NCBI GenBank assembly: GCA_035525495.1
Contig: DATLED010000081.1
Location: 1 to 64,000 of the forward strand
Source: DATLED01 sp035525495
GTDB taxonomy: Bacteria > Actinomycetota > Acidimicrobiia > Acidimicrobiales > CADCTF01
DNA: 64,000 nucleotides
Direction of reading: 5' to 3'
Shown here: one piece after another, positions 18,782-27,059 of the stretch
How positions within the stretch are numbered: the stretch's first letter is position 1
How the letters are laid out: every line of letters starts with the position of its first letter
Program-made: the position numbers and the translations under genes
Notes under the pieces: model-generated
Databases searched by the model: none
Told to the model about the DNA's origin: nothing
Seen by the model: only the letters and a program-made list of their open reading frames with translations

Positions 18782-19705
18782 GTGAACCCTCGTGCTGCGG
18801 TCGACCTGCCGCTGTCGATCCTTTTGGCGCGGGCGATCGTCGTGCTGTCGGAGCGGGCGGACGCCACGACGGGCGTGGCGCAGTCGCTACCGGTGTGGTG
18901 CAACGTGCTGCAGTACGTCGACGCCGACGGAGTGTTCTTGCGGGACATGCCGAACCGCTCGTGCCTGTCGAAACGGGCGCTGATCGTCGCCTACAACCGG
19001 CTGCGCAAGCTCGGGTTCGGCGACGTCGACCGCGGGGGCGCGGCGAAACGCGTGCGCTTGACGAGGGCTGGCGTAGCGGCGCGGGCCGGTGTGTGGCGGC
19101 CGGTCGATCCCGGCGGGGTCGAGGGGTTGCGGTCGGGCTTGACCGCGATCGTCGGGGCGCTGGAGCTCGAGCTGCCGCACTATCCGACGCAGTACGGGAC
19201 GGCCGACTGCAGCATCCGCGGCGGACCTGGCCAGGACTGGAAGCCCGTGCCCCGCTTGGCATCGTCGGTCGGGTCTCTGCCGTTGATCGCCTTGTTGGCG
19301 CAGGCGTTCATCGCGTTCGCCATCGACTACGAGTCCCGGCTGGGGGCACTGGCTTCGAGTGCCCTCGTCCTGTCCCACGTGCCCGATGAGGGCTTGGACG
19401 TGTCGGCCCTACCCCCTGGTATCTCCGGCGTGGTCAGCGCGCTCGAACGCCACGGCGGCTTGAAGATCACCTCCGAGAAGCCGCCGAGGATCCAGCTCAC
19501 CGCCGGCGGCGCCCGATGGCGTGACAGCCACCCGAAGGCGTTGGAGCAGATCGAAACGGAGTGGCAGGCACGCCACGGTGGGGACGTGATCGACGGCGTC
19601 CGTGGCGGGTTGCACGCGCTCGTCGCCTCGTCACCCGACGTCGACGTCTCGGAGGTCCACCATCCGCCGACGGCCGCCCTGTTCGGGATGGGGCGGTGGG
19701 CGTGA
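18782..19705 (+). CDS. Conserved protein with two winged-helix-like segments, function unknown
   Basis: 307 residues, no membrane helix. The N-terminal third (LSKRALIVAYNRLRKLGFGDVDR, then RLTRAGVAA) and the C-terminal third (GISGVVSALERHGGLKITSEKPPRIQLTAGG, split here by eye) both read like winged-helix units of the MarR/transcription-factor kind. This is a fold impression, not a family match. GTG start, ten bases after the GGDEF-EAL gene. Its TGA overlaps the GTG of the haemoglobin gene (GTGA), so the pair is co-translated and may share a redox or gas-sensing role. Confidence 0.7.
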   Translation: MNPRAAVDLPLSILLARAIVVLSERADATTGVAQSLPVWCNVLQYVDADGVFLRDMPNRSCLSKRALIVAYNRLRKLGFGDVDRGGAAKRVRLTRAGVAARAGVWRPVDPGGVEGLRSGLTAIVGALELELPHYPTQYGTADCSIRGGPGQDWKPVPRLASSVGSLPLIALLAQAFIAFAIDYESRLGALASSALVLSHVPDEGLDVSALPPGISGVVSALERHGGLKITSEKPPRIQLTAGGARWRDSHPKALEQIETEWQARHGGDVIDGVRGGLHALVASSPDVDVSEVHHPPTAALFGMGRWA

Positions 19706-20070
19706 CGTCGCTGTACGAGCGCGTCGGCGGCGCACCGTTCTTCGAGCGGCTCGTCGACCGGTTCTACGACGAAGTCGCCCTCGACCCGCGGCTCCGACCG
19801 ATGTATCGCGAGGGGGATCTGTCCGAGGAGCGGCGGTGGCTGGCCCTGTTCCTCGTCCAGTACTGGGGCGGTCCCGGCGACTACTCGGCCGAGCGAGGGC
19901 ATCCCCGGCTGAGGATGCGGCACTTCGCGTTCTCCATCGGTGTCGAGGAGCGCGATGCCTGGCTGCGCCACATGCTGGGCGCAGTCGCCGCGTCCGGGGC
20001 CGCGCCGGAGGATGTCGCCGAGCTGGAGGCCTACTTCGTGACGGCCGCCGACTTCATGATGAACCGGTAG
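19702..20070 (+). CDS. glbO: Group II truncated haemoglobin (trHbO)
   Basis: 122 residues, the usual size. It begins SLYERVGGAPFFERLVDRFYDEV. The CD1 tyrosine lies in QYWGGP, the proximal heme histidine in RMRHFAFSIG, and the conserved tryptophan G8 in RDAWLRHML; together these define group II. Such proteins bind oxygen or NO and are linked to respiration or nitrosative stress. The start GTG was chosen from the four-base overlap with the preceding gene and from the family N-terminus. Confidence 0.94.
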   Translation: MTSLYERVGGAPFFERLVDRFYDEVALDPRLRPMYREGDLSEERRWLALFLVQYWGGPGDYSAERGHPRLRMRHFAFSIGVEERDAWLRHMLGAVAASGAAPEDVAELEAYFVTAADFMMNR

Positions 20071-20086
20071 GCGTGGTCCGAAACGG

Positions 20087-21349
20087 TCAGCCTTCGAGAA
20101 AGGCGGTCAGCGCCCGACGGAGGAGGCCAACGTCGGCGACCGCCATGAGCTCGCGGGCGGAGTGCATGGCGAGCATCGGTGCGCCGACGTCGACGACCGA
20201 GATGCCGAGACGGCCGGCGGTGATCGGACCGATCGTCGATCCGCACGGGATGTCGGCCCGGTGGGCGTACCACTGGAGCGGCGTGCTTGCCCGCTTGCAT
20301 GCCGCCGCGAACACCCGCGCCGAGCGGGCGTCGGTGGCGTAGCGCTGATTCACGTTGGACTTGATGACGGGGCCGCCGGCCAGCTGGATCAGATGGTTCG
20401 GCTCGTGGCGCTCGGTGTAGTTGGGATGGGCCGCATGGGCCATGTCGCTGCTGGCGCACGTGCCGCGGGCAAGGAGGGTGCGGCGATCGGACGGCTCGGG
20501 GACGAGCTGCTCGAGCACGGTCTCGACGAGGGGACTAGCGGCACCACGGTTCGACACCGACCCGATCTCCTCGTGGTCCCAGAGGGTGATCATCCCCCTG
20601 CCGGTGGTTCGTAACGCTTCGACGGCTGCCCACGAGCTGCACAGGTTGTCGAGCCTCGGCGCGGAAACAAGATCGTGGTCGGGCCCGACGGTGGTGGCAG
20701 GGCCGGTGTCATGGGTCATGAGATCCCAGGCGACGATGTTCCCGGGGTCGACACCGAGCTGTTGTCCCACCCAGCGTGCGAAGTCGCCGTCCGCGCTGGG
20801 ACCGATGCCGAAGATCGGCGCGGTGTGCCGCTGCGGGTCGATGAGGACGCCTTTGGTGTTGACTTCTCGGTCGAGGTGGATCGCGAGCTGCGGCAGGTGC
20901 AGGACCGGGGCGTCGGTGTGGAGGAGGCGTAGGCGACCGTCGTCGAGCGCGACCCGTCCGGAGATCCCGAGGTCGCGGCCGAGCCAGGAGTTGAGGAGCA
21001 GGCCGCCGTACGGCTCGAGGGCCAGCTGCCGGACCCCGACCCGCCCCTGGTCGGGCCTCGGTTTCACCCGGAGGTTCGGCGAGTCGGTGTGCGCCCCGAT
21101 CATTCGGAAGTCGTCGTCGCCCACGATGTCCGCCCAAGCGACGAACGATCCGTCGCGGATGACGTACCCCCTGGACGGGAAGTCCGCCGGCGGATCGGAT
21201 TCTTCGACCCGGACGTAACCGGCGCCGCTCGCCTCGAGTCGTCTCGCCGCCTCCTCGACAGCATGGAAGGGTGAGGGCGAGGCGTCGATGTACGCGCTCA
21301 GATCGGCGACGTCGGCGTCCGTGTCGGTCGTGGCCACGCCCGACATCAT
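20087..21349 (-). CDS. M18-family aspartyl aminopeptidase
   Basis: 420 residues. This dinuclear zinc exopeptidase removes N-terminal acidic residues. Motifs run in order: IGAHTDSPNLRVKP (zinc His), APRLDNLCSSWA (bridging Asp), LWDHEEIGSVS (catalytic Glu pair), ASSDMAHAAHPNY, VIKSNVNQRYAT and the final zinc ligand in LAMHSARE. The length matches bacterial M18 enzymes (about 430). Two ATG codons in tandem at 21349/21346 are both possible starts. It is divergent from tRNA-Arg. Confidence 0.95.
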   Translation of the reverse strand: MMSGVATTDTDADVADLSAYIDASPSPFHAVEEAARRLEASGAGYVRVEESDPPADFPSRGYVIRDGSFVAWADIVGDDDFRMIGAHTDSPNLRVKPRPDQGRVGVRQLALEPYGGLLLNSWLGRDLGISGRVALDDGRLRLLHTDAPVLHLPQLAIHLDREVNTKGVLIDPQRHTAPIFGIGPSADGDFARWVGQQLGVDPGNIVAWDLMTHDTGPATTVGPDHDLVSAPRLDNLCSSWAAVEALRTTGRGMITLWDHEEIGSVSNRGAASPLVETVLEQLVPEPSDRRTLLARGTCASSDMAHAAHPNYTERHEPNHLIQLAGGPVIKSNVNQRYATDARSARVFAAACKRASTPLQWYAHRADIPCGSTIGPITAGRLGISVVDVGAPMLAMHSARELMAVADVGLLRRALTAFLEG

Positions 21350-21383
21350 GTCCGGCCCGCCGGGGCGGTCGAACCCCCTCGTC

Positions 21384-21389
21384 TACAAT
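21384..21389 (+). promoter_or_regulatory. Candidate -10 box of tRNA-Arg
   Basis: TACAAT lies 15 bases before the mature tRNA-Arg 5' end, a near-perfect actinobacterial -10 hexamer. No convincing -35 box is seen. Confidence 0.4.
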
Positions 21390-21404
21390 CGCCCGTCGTA
21401 CCCA

Positions 21405-21477
21405 GCGCTCGTAGCTCAACGGATAGAGCATCTGACTACGGATCAGAAGGTTGGGGGTTCGAATCCCTCCGAGCGCG
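21405..21477 (+). tRNA. tRNA-Arg (ACG anticodon)
   Basis: Acceptor GCGCTCG pairs with CGAGCGC. The anticodon arm TCTGA-CTACGGA-TCAGA gives ACG (A34 becomes inosine), and the T arm is GGGGG-TTCGAAT-CCCTC. CCA is not encoded. The gene marks the left edge of the accessory region and is a classical integrase target. No second copy of its 3' end was found in the window. Confidence 0.96.
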
Positions 21478-21588
21478 CTACACCTCAGCAGGCGATTCAC
21501 CTGGGAAGCCCCCGATGACCTGCTCGTTCTTGCTTCGCCTTCCTCCCTCCGTCGTGTTCAGGCGTGTCCACATGTTGTCACTGGACCT

Positions 21589-21649
21589 GGGGGAAACGTT
21601 GGGGAAAGAGCCCCGTTTCGAATGGCCGTGGGGGAAAGTTGGGGGAAAG
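21589..21649 (+). repeat. Two imperfect 20-bp direct repeats, arm-site-like
   Basis: GGGGGAAACGTTGGGGAAAG (21589-21608) and GGGGGAAAGTTGGGGGAAAG (21630-21649) lie about 110 bases after tRNA-Arg. Each is itself a doubled GGGGGAAA unit. Repeats of this kind next to a tRNA are typical of integrase arm-binding sites (inference). The 285 bases between the tRNA and the next gene hold nothing else that I can identify. Confidence 0.5.
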
Positions 21650-21762
21650 CGTGCACCCCGTGGCGTCCCCTCCAGGGTACGTCGCGTGCAGTCGACTGTG
21701 GTCGCCGGCTCGACGCGCGCGGTCGCTGCCTACGCTCCTTCAGCACTGACGAAAGGACCGCC

Positions 21763-23835
21763 GTGGGGTTCCTCGATCGACTGAAGGAAGGGCGTGAGCG
21801 CCGGCGACACGACCGCGACGCTGCTGACTACACGCGGCGCGTCGATGCTTGGCTGCGCGAGTGCCAGCGGGCCACGGAACTTTGCCTCGCGGCGCGGCAG
21901 CCTGGTGTCAGTGCGGGCGCTGCACCTGTGGAGTTGTGGGAAGGCGAGCGACTGCTGTCCTGGTGGACAGGAGCGGATCTCATTGCACCGAGAAACACGA
22001 CGGTGCGGACATGGACCAGCGCCTCTTACCGAATCGGCAAGAAGACGACGGTTCGGGCCGGCGCCTCGATGACCCAGACGACCGTCGACCGGCCAAGCCC
22101 CATCGACCGCGGGACACTCGCCATCACTGACCGCCGAGTGCTCTTCCTCGGCCGGACACGTTCCTTGGACTGGCAGTTCCGTCGGCTCCTGGGCGTTACC
22201 CACGATGACTCGGGAACCTGGTCGGCGTTGCACGTCAGCAATCGCCAGCGACTTCACGGCGTGGGCTATCCGAGGTCGCACGGAGATGACGTCCGCTTCT
22301 ACCTCGCGCTAGCGGTCGCGCTGTTCCGCGGCGAGGAGGCTGACTTCTCCGAGACGCTGGAGTCCGATACCTTCGCGCTGCTCGCCTCGCCCCCACCGAC
22401 GCCGGCAGGGGTTGCTGTCGACGGCCGGGTGCAGAGTCTCATCACTCGGGCCGAGCCAGCCGATCTCGCAGCCGCGACGAAGGCCATCGAGGCTCCGACC
22501 GCAGCGCCCCCACGGCTGGTTGCCGGATTCGGTCGCACGCGCCTTCCAGTTGTCAACACCGCTGCGAAGCTGATGGGGTTTCGCACTGCGGTCGTTCAGG
22601 CCGGCCAGTCCGCTGATGCAGCGCAGATCGATGACGAGATGCGGCGCGAGTCTTCAACGTGGGCCGCGGTAGTGGAGGGCGACGTCGACGCGGTTGCTGC
22701 ATTGCTTGACGGCGTTCCCTCGGCGACCGTCCGCTTCGTCACCGCGGAGGTCGACGTGCTCGACGAGCTCGGCGTTGATGAGATCGACGATGATCGACTT
22801 GCGGCGTCCGAATCAGGTCACACCGGCGCACCGGACGAGATCGCCAAGGCGCTTGAAGCCGATGGGTACCGCTGTCAGGCCGTGGCGCTGGCAGCAACGT
22901 CGGGCGAAAACGACGTCGCCGTGCTCGACGTGGTCGCCCAAGTCTCCCGGTGGATCAAGGATCGTCCCCAAGCCGTCGTGCTCCACGGCCCAATCGAGGC
23001 GCTCGAACGCTTTAGGGCAGCGACAACCGCGCACGACGTCGTCGCGTACGTGGCACCGCCCGCTGACCTGGCACGGCTTGGCCTCGCTGACGCGGACAGT
23101 TTCGATGTCGCGACAGATGACGATGCGGCCGTTGGGCTCGGCCTCTCGAGCCCTCCGATCACGGTCGCGGGCCGCACCGTCCCGAACCCGGCCGAGGCGG
23201 TTGCGCGGTACCTCGTCGACCACGCCGGCACTGTCATGAACTACGACGCTCTTGCGGGCACGGTGACAGCGATCGAGTCAGCCGTCGTTCGCGCAACGCG
23301 TCGACCGTGGATGAACTCGCGAATCAGCGCCGACGAAGGGGACTGGTTCATCGAACGGGGCCGGAGCGCGCCGTGGGACCTCGTCGACCAGGACGCCAGG
23401 CTCATAGACGCAGACGCTTCGGCCGCCGGCGGCGTATATGACTCGGCGACGGTGCTGTGGGACCACTTCTTCGCTTCCGCTCCCAAGCGCGTCAGCGTCG
23501 CCAAAGTCAGCAAAGTCCTCCACCTGATGCGACCGGCGCTGTACCCGATCCTCGACAGCCGACTCGCCGCGTTCTACGACGTGGCGGCTAAGGACGCCGC
23601 CCGGGACGTGGGCAAGCGACGCCCGGACTTGGCGAAGTTCAAGCGACTTCAGTGGGAGGCAATTCGGCGCGACGTTGTAGCGAACCAGCAAGCCCTCGAC
23701 GAACTCCGAGCGGTGCTCAAGCACGCGGAGCTCCCGCTTCCTGCAGAGGTAGTTGGGAGGCTCAGCGACGTCCGCTTGATGGACATCCTCGCGTGGGCTG
23801 CTGCCGGCGGACCCGAGGATGAACCCGACGACTGA
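21763..23835 (+). CDS. Large protein of unknown function with C-terminal DUF6308-like domain
   Basis: 690 residues, no membrane helix. The N-terminal 230 residues contain a PH/GRAM-like beta fold (GTLAITDRRVLFLGRTRSLDWQF, split at the domain). The middle part alternates alpha/beta (AVVEGDVDAVAALLDG, AVVLHGPIEALERF). The C-terminal 250 residues have YLVDHAGTVMNYDAL and the DUF6308-like LMRPALYPILDSRLAAFYD. No nuclease or ATPase motif was seen. The GTG start is backed by AAAGGA five bases upstream. It is the first gene of the island after tRNA-Arg, followed by an excisionase-like gene. A defence or element-maintenance role is possible but unproven. Confidence 0.7.
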   Translation: MGFLDRLKEGRERRRHDRDAADYTRRVDAWLRECQRATELCLAARQPGVSAGAAPVELWEGERLLSWWTGADLIAPRNTTVRTWTSASYRIGKKTTVRAGASMTQTTVDRPSPIDRGTLAITDRRVLFLGRTRSLDWQFRRLLGVTHDDSGTWSALHVSNRQRLHGVGYPRSHGDDVRFYLALAVALFRGEEADFSETLESDTFALLASPPPTPAGVAVDGRVQSLITRAEPADLAAATKAIEAPTAAPPRLVAGFGRTRLPVVNTAAKLMGFRTAVVQAGQSADAAQIDDEMRRESSTWAAVVEGDVDAVAALLDGVPSATVRFVTAEVDVLDELGVDEIDDDRLAASESGHTGAPDEIAKALEADGYRCQAVALAATSGENDVAVLDVVAQVSRWIKDRPQAVVLHGPIEALERFRAATTAHDVVAYVAPPADLARLGLADADSFDVATDDDAAVGLGLSSPPITVAGRTVPNPAEAVARYLVDHAGTVMNYDALAGTVTAIESAVVRATRRPWMNSRISADEGDWFIERGRSAPWDLVDQDARLIDADASAAGGVYDSATVLWDHFFASAPKRVSVAKVSKVLHLMRPALYPILDSRLAAFYDVAAKDAARDVGKRRPDLAKFKRLQWEAIRRDVVANQQALDELRAVLKHAELPLPAEVVGRLSDVRLMDILAWAAAGGPEDEPDD

Positions 23836-23865
23836 TTAGGTCCGTCACTTTGCGTCCAGGCGGGC

Positions 23866-24183
23866 GTGAAGGCGCATCTCCTCCGCGTGAGCGCCAGTGA
23901 GAACGATGCGGTCATTGATCTGAGGTCGCCGGAGTACTGGGACATCCGTGACATCCAGTTCCACTGTCGCGTCAGTCGGTCGACCGCGTGGAGGATGGTC
24001 GAGGAGCCCGGCTTCCCAGTTCGAGTCGCCTTCGGGCGATGTGTGCGCTGGCCGAGAGCCGAGGTGATCGAGTTCTTGGAAGCGCGCCGCGCCCCATCTG
24101 TCACTGCTGCCGTTCGGCCGACCTCAGGTCGACCGTCCGACCACGCGTACAGCGCGCGACCCGTCCGAAGGCGGTCGGCGTAG
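23866..24183 (+). CDS. Excisionase/AlpA-type helix-turn-helix protein
   Basis: 105 residues. The core EYWDIRDIQFHCRVSRSTAWRM is a helix-turn-helix, followed by the wing-like FGRCVRWPRAEVIEFLEARR, the layout of AlpA/HTH_17 excisionases. The C-terminus is basic and low complexity. The GTG at 23866 is used; a second GTG at 23887 (VSASENDA) would shorten it by seven residues. It follows the large DUF6308 protein by 30 bases and lies in an island with integrase remnants, consistent with a recombination directionality or regulatory factor. Confidence 0.7.
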   Translation: MKAHLLRVSASENDAVIDLRSPEYWDIRDIQFHCRVSRSTAWRMVEEPGFPVRVAFGRCVRWPRAEVIEFLEARRAPSVTAAVRPTSGRPSDHAYSARPVRRRSA

Positions 24184-24725
24184 AGAGGTACTTCGGCGGC
24201 CGTTGCTAGTGAGCGAATCGAACGGCGTTCTCAGCTTGGAAATCGTCTAACGGCGAACTTCGGTGGACCCGTGCGGACGGAAGTGGCTGGTCGGAGAGTC
24301 GCGGTCGACAGCGCGGACCGCTCCGGACGGCCCGAAACGGCGGCGGATGTTGGATGGATGTTGGATGACGATCCGGCGCATCGGCCCATTGAATCCCCCT
24401 GCGAAGTCAACGCAGTGGCGCGACTCTTAGTGACGATGATGCGCCATCTTCGCTTCGCGTGGGCGCGCCGCCGGGCGCGACGAGCCATGCGCCGCGCCGT
24501 CGCCAGAGGCAGGCCGAACTGGCAGCGCGAGGACCTGTACGACCGCATCTGAGTTGGGTCAGCGGCTGAGGGTTCCGGGCAGGGGATCGGGCGCATTGCT
24601 CCGCCGGGATCGTCGCTTTGCAAGTCGCTGACGCTCCCGGCGAAGGCGACTAAGCACGGGCTCTGCTGGCGAGTCAGATCACTCTCGCTCGTCTCGGAAC
24701 CATCGCGGAGGCGGCCGCTCGGGTG
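24184..24725. other. Gene-poor stretch, no gene supported
   Basis: About 540 bases. Open frames on both strands overlap each other (24271-24552 plus, 24231-24623 minus), but neither has a recognisable domain or a good ribosome site. An inverted repeat AGTCGC ... GCGACT lies near 24624-24652. The region may be degraded mobile DNA. Confidence 0.4.
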
Positions 24726-24998
24726 TCATTGAATAGCGGTCGCGTGAATGAGCCCGGGCCTGACGCGTCTGAAGTAGACGACCGACGTCGCCCACCCGAT
24801 CGGAATGACTGACACGGCCAGTGCGATGAGCCACCAACGACGGTCGGACCGACCCGCCCGCTCCCACAGAGCTGAGGGCCTGGCCCACGCGTCAGCGAGC
24901 ATGGCGATCGCGAACGCCAACATCGTCGCCGGGACCAACACCACGACTGGGAGCACGACCCAGATCATCGACATCGTCGCGCCAGCGTTGAACGACAC
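24726..24998 (-). CDS. Small two-helix membrane protein
   Basis: 90 residues with two membrane helices (MIWVVLPVVVLVPATMLAF and WWLIALAVSVIPIGWATSV) joined by a basic loop (RAGRSDRR). No family could be named. An internal ATG (MSMIWVV) 24 bases in would also be a sensible start. The hydrophobic pattern makes a real gene likely, but expression is unknown. Confidence 0.55.
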   Translation of the reverse strand: MSFNAGATMSMIWVVLPVVVLVPATMLAFAIAMLADAWARPSALWERAGRSDRRWWLIALAVSVIPIGWATSVVYFRRVRPGLIHATAIQ

Positions 24999-25102
24999 TT
25001 CAGTGCTCTACGTCCTGCCGGGACCACGAATTCGTCATCGGTCAGCGGCTCAGTACGGGGGACAGGCAGCGGCGTCAGCCCTCCTGCCTCCTCTCACGGA
25101 GG

Positions 25103-25888
25103 TCATAGCGTCACTCTCGCATCCCGCACCGATTGCCGTTCGGCTCGAGACCGCTGATCGGCAGCATCCGTGTTGAGTTCGTCGTGGGACAGCGCGCGCC
25201 ACGACACTGGGAGTTCACGCATGAGGACGGCGCTGTCGAGCTCGGTCGACCCTGGCGGGAAGCGCTGGGGGTCGTCGAAGTAGCTGGATCGGGCGTCCTG
25301 CACCATCGCGGGCATCATCGACCATCCCTCGCTGGCAAGTTCGACTCCTTCGAGCGCGTCGGTCGTCCGGCTGGGCGACCAGCCGACCGACGCGCTGCCG
25401 AAGAAGGTTGAGATGTCGCCCATGCTGGCGAACAGCCGGCTGTGGAGTGCGTCGGTGAGTTGCGCAGAGACCGAGGCATCGTGGCGGCCGTCGGCGGTTG
25501 TGAAAGCGATGTCGAGTTGGTCGGTGGTCTCGCGAACGTCGAAGGTCCCGTGCGAATGGACACCGGGAAAGAGTCGGCCGCCTGCGACAACGGCCAGGCG
25601 CGAGTCGGTGACGCGCCGGAGGACGTAGACGGCCGGTTTGACGCCGTCGGGGGTGTCGCGCTCGACGGCGATGCGGTGAGCGGCGCTCTCGCTGCGGAGG
25701 CCGAGTCCTGCCGGCAGGCCGCGCGGGCGGAGGTGACCGAGCCGGACGAAGCAGATGCCGATGACCGCGGAGCCGTCGACCAGTTGCGGTCGGAAGGGCG
25801 CTGGAAGGAGTGGTGCCACGACGTCGGGGTTGGCGCGCCAGTTGACGAGCAGTCGGCGCTCGATGCGCGCATCGATGGTGAGTGTCAT
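25103..25888 (-). CDS. DUF2071 family protein (YqjF-like)
   Basis: 261 residues. The family opening is clear: LLVNWRANPDVVAPLLPAPF, then VIGICFVRLGHLRPRGLP and PAVYVLRRVTDSRLAVVAGG. DUF2071 proteins have an acetoacetate-decarboxylase-like fold; their function is mostly unknown. Its ATG overlaps the TGA of the upstream membrane gene by four bases. It is the last gene of a four-gene minus-strand operon. Confidence 0.85.
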   Translation of the reverse strand: MTLTIDARIERRLLVNWRANPDVVAPLLPAPFRPQLVDGSAVIGICFVRLGHLRPRGLPAGLGLRSESAAHRIAVERDTPDGVKPAVYVLRRVTDSRLAVVAGGRLFPGVHSHGTFDVRETTDQLDIAFTTADGRHDASVSAQLTDALHSRLFASMGDISTFFGSASVGWSPSRTTDALEGVELASEGWSMMPAMVQDARSSYFDDPQRFPPGSTELDSAVLMRELPVSWRALSHDELNTDAADQRSRAERQSVRDARVTL

Positions 25889-26496
25889 CGGACTGCCGTC
25901 CAGCCCCACGCTCGAACCCAGGTGCGCACGACGTCGCGGGCGGCACGGCGGAGCAGCCAGGTGGCCTCCGCGGCGAGGAGGAGAACCGGTCCAGCAAAGA
26001 GCAACAGCGTCCACCGGCCTTCGGTCGAGGCGTCGGCCGCGACTGCAGCAAGTGCAGTTGTGGTGAGGAGCTCGATGAGGACAGCGAGCCACGTGGCGAC
26101 GTGTTGCACCAGGCGACGCGTGTCAGTGGCGGGGCGATCGCAGAGGGCGAGCAGCGCGGCCAAGACGATCGAGGCAGGTACGGCGACGACGAGACCGACG
26201 GCCGCTCCGATCGGCGCGCCGTAAAGGGCTCCGATGAGGAAGAAGACGGCGCCGACGGTGCCGCCCAAGGCGAAGCCGATGATCGCGCCCCACGCGCATC
26301 CGACGGCGAGAACCGCGAGCACGCCGGTGAGCGTGGGGTGGCGCCATGGCGGGAGGTCGACCCATTGGGGAGTCGTGCGCGACGCGATGTAGCCAGCGAG
26401 GCGACGGTGCACCTTCAAGGCCCGCGCCTTCCGGTCGGGGAGGAGGCCGCGACCTTCGAGGAGCGGTAGCCGAGGTTCGGCGCAGAGCGTGTTCAT
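25885..26496 (-). CDS. Polytopic membrane protein of unknown function
   Basis: 203 residues with five or six membrane helices. The most obvious are TGVLAVLAVGCAWGAIIGFAL, GAVFFLIGALYGAPIGAAVG, VVAVPASIVLAALLALC, LAVLIELLTTTALAAVAA and TLLLFAGPVLLLAAEATWL. The N-terminal 55 residues are soluble and basic. The start MNTLCAEPRL overlaps the stop of the DUF1990 gene (ATGA), and the 3' end overlaps the DUF2071 start in the same way. Confidence 0.75.
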   Translation of the reverse strand: MNTLCAEPRLPLLEGRGLLPDRKARALKVHRRLAGYIASRTTPQWVDLPPWRHPTLTGVLAVLAVGCAWGAIIGFALGGTVGAVFFLIGALYGAPIGAAVGLVVAVPASIVLAALLALCDRPATDTRRLVQHVATWLAVLIELLTTTALAAVAADASTEGRWTLLLFAGPVLLLAAEATWLLRRAARDVVRTWVRAWGWTAVR

Positions 26497-27059
26497 GACG
26501 TTGTCCTTGTTGGTTCGGCGGCGTGTTGCTGCAGCGCCGCGAGGTATCGGTTGAGCGCGACTCGCTGCACTCGGCGCACCAACGGAGCCGCGAGTCGGGC
26601 GATGAGCCAGTCGCCTTCGGCGAGGACTCGGATGGTGGCCGTGGTCCGCCCGTCGGGGTGACGTTCGATCAGGAAGATCTCTTCGCCGCGTTCTGGGTGC
26701 CCGGGCAGGGTGCCGTATGCGAATCCGTATCGGTCGGGTTCGTCGACGACCGCCACGATCCGGGTGGGAACGAGCAGTCGGACGGGGCCCACGGGCAACA
26801 CCACGAGCAAGGTGGTGCCCAGCGCGATCGGCGCTCCTGTCGGGTGCACCGTCGCGCCGATGCCTTGGTGGCACACCCACTTCTCGAGCCCCTCGACGGC
26901 GGCTTCGAACGTGTCCTGCCCAAGCTCGACGGTCCGGCTGTAGCCGGCAACCGCGGGATCCATCGTCGACCCGACGTGGCCGTAGGTCACGTCGAGTCGG
27001 GCGGCTTCCCGCAAGGTCTCATCGAGACGCTGTTGGTCGGGTTCGCCGACGGTGATCAC
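26493..27059 (-). CDS. DUF1990 family protein
   Basis: 188 residues. Typical DUF1990 features are TYGHVGSTMDPAVAGYSRTVELG near the start (shown here as separate blocks TYGHVGSTM and YSRTVELG), WVCHQGIGATVHPTGAPI, YGFAYGTLPGHPERGEEIF and a C-terminal RRVQRVALNRYLAALQ. The fold is SRPBCC/START-like, and the ligand is unknown. The GTG start gives a GTGA overlap with the YndJ-like gene upstream. Confidence 0.85.
   Translation of the reverse strand: MITVGEPDQQRLDETLREAARLDVTYGHVGSTMDPAVAGYSRTVELGQDTFEAAVEGLEKWVCHQGIGATVHPTGAPIALGTTLLVVLPVGPVRLLVPTRIVAVVDEPDRYGFAYGTLPGHPERGEEIFLIERHPDGRTTATIRVLAEGDWLIARLAAPLVRRVQRVALNRYLAALQQHAAEPTRTTS

Noticed and set aside
16240..18948. 900-codon minus-strand open frame under the PAS-GGDEF-EAL gene
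   Set aside because: It mirrors a strongly supported coding frame and has no recognisable motif.
24231..24623. Opposed short open frames in the gene-poor stretch
   Set aside because: Neither strand shows family features, ribosome sites or sensible composition; left as unassigned DNA.
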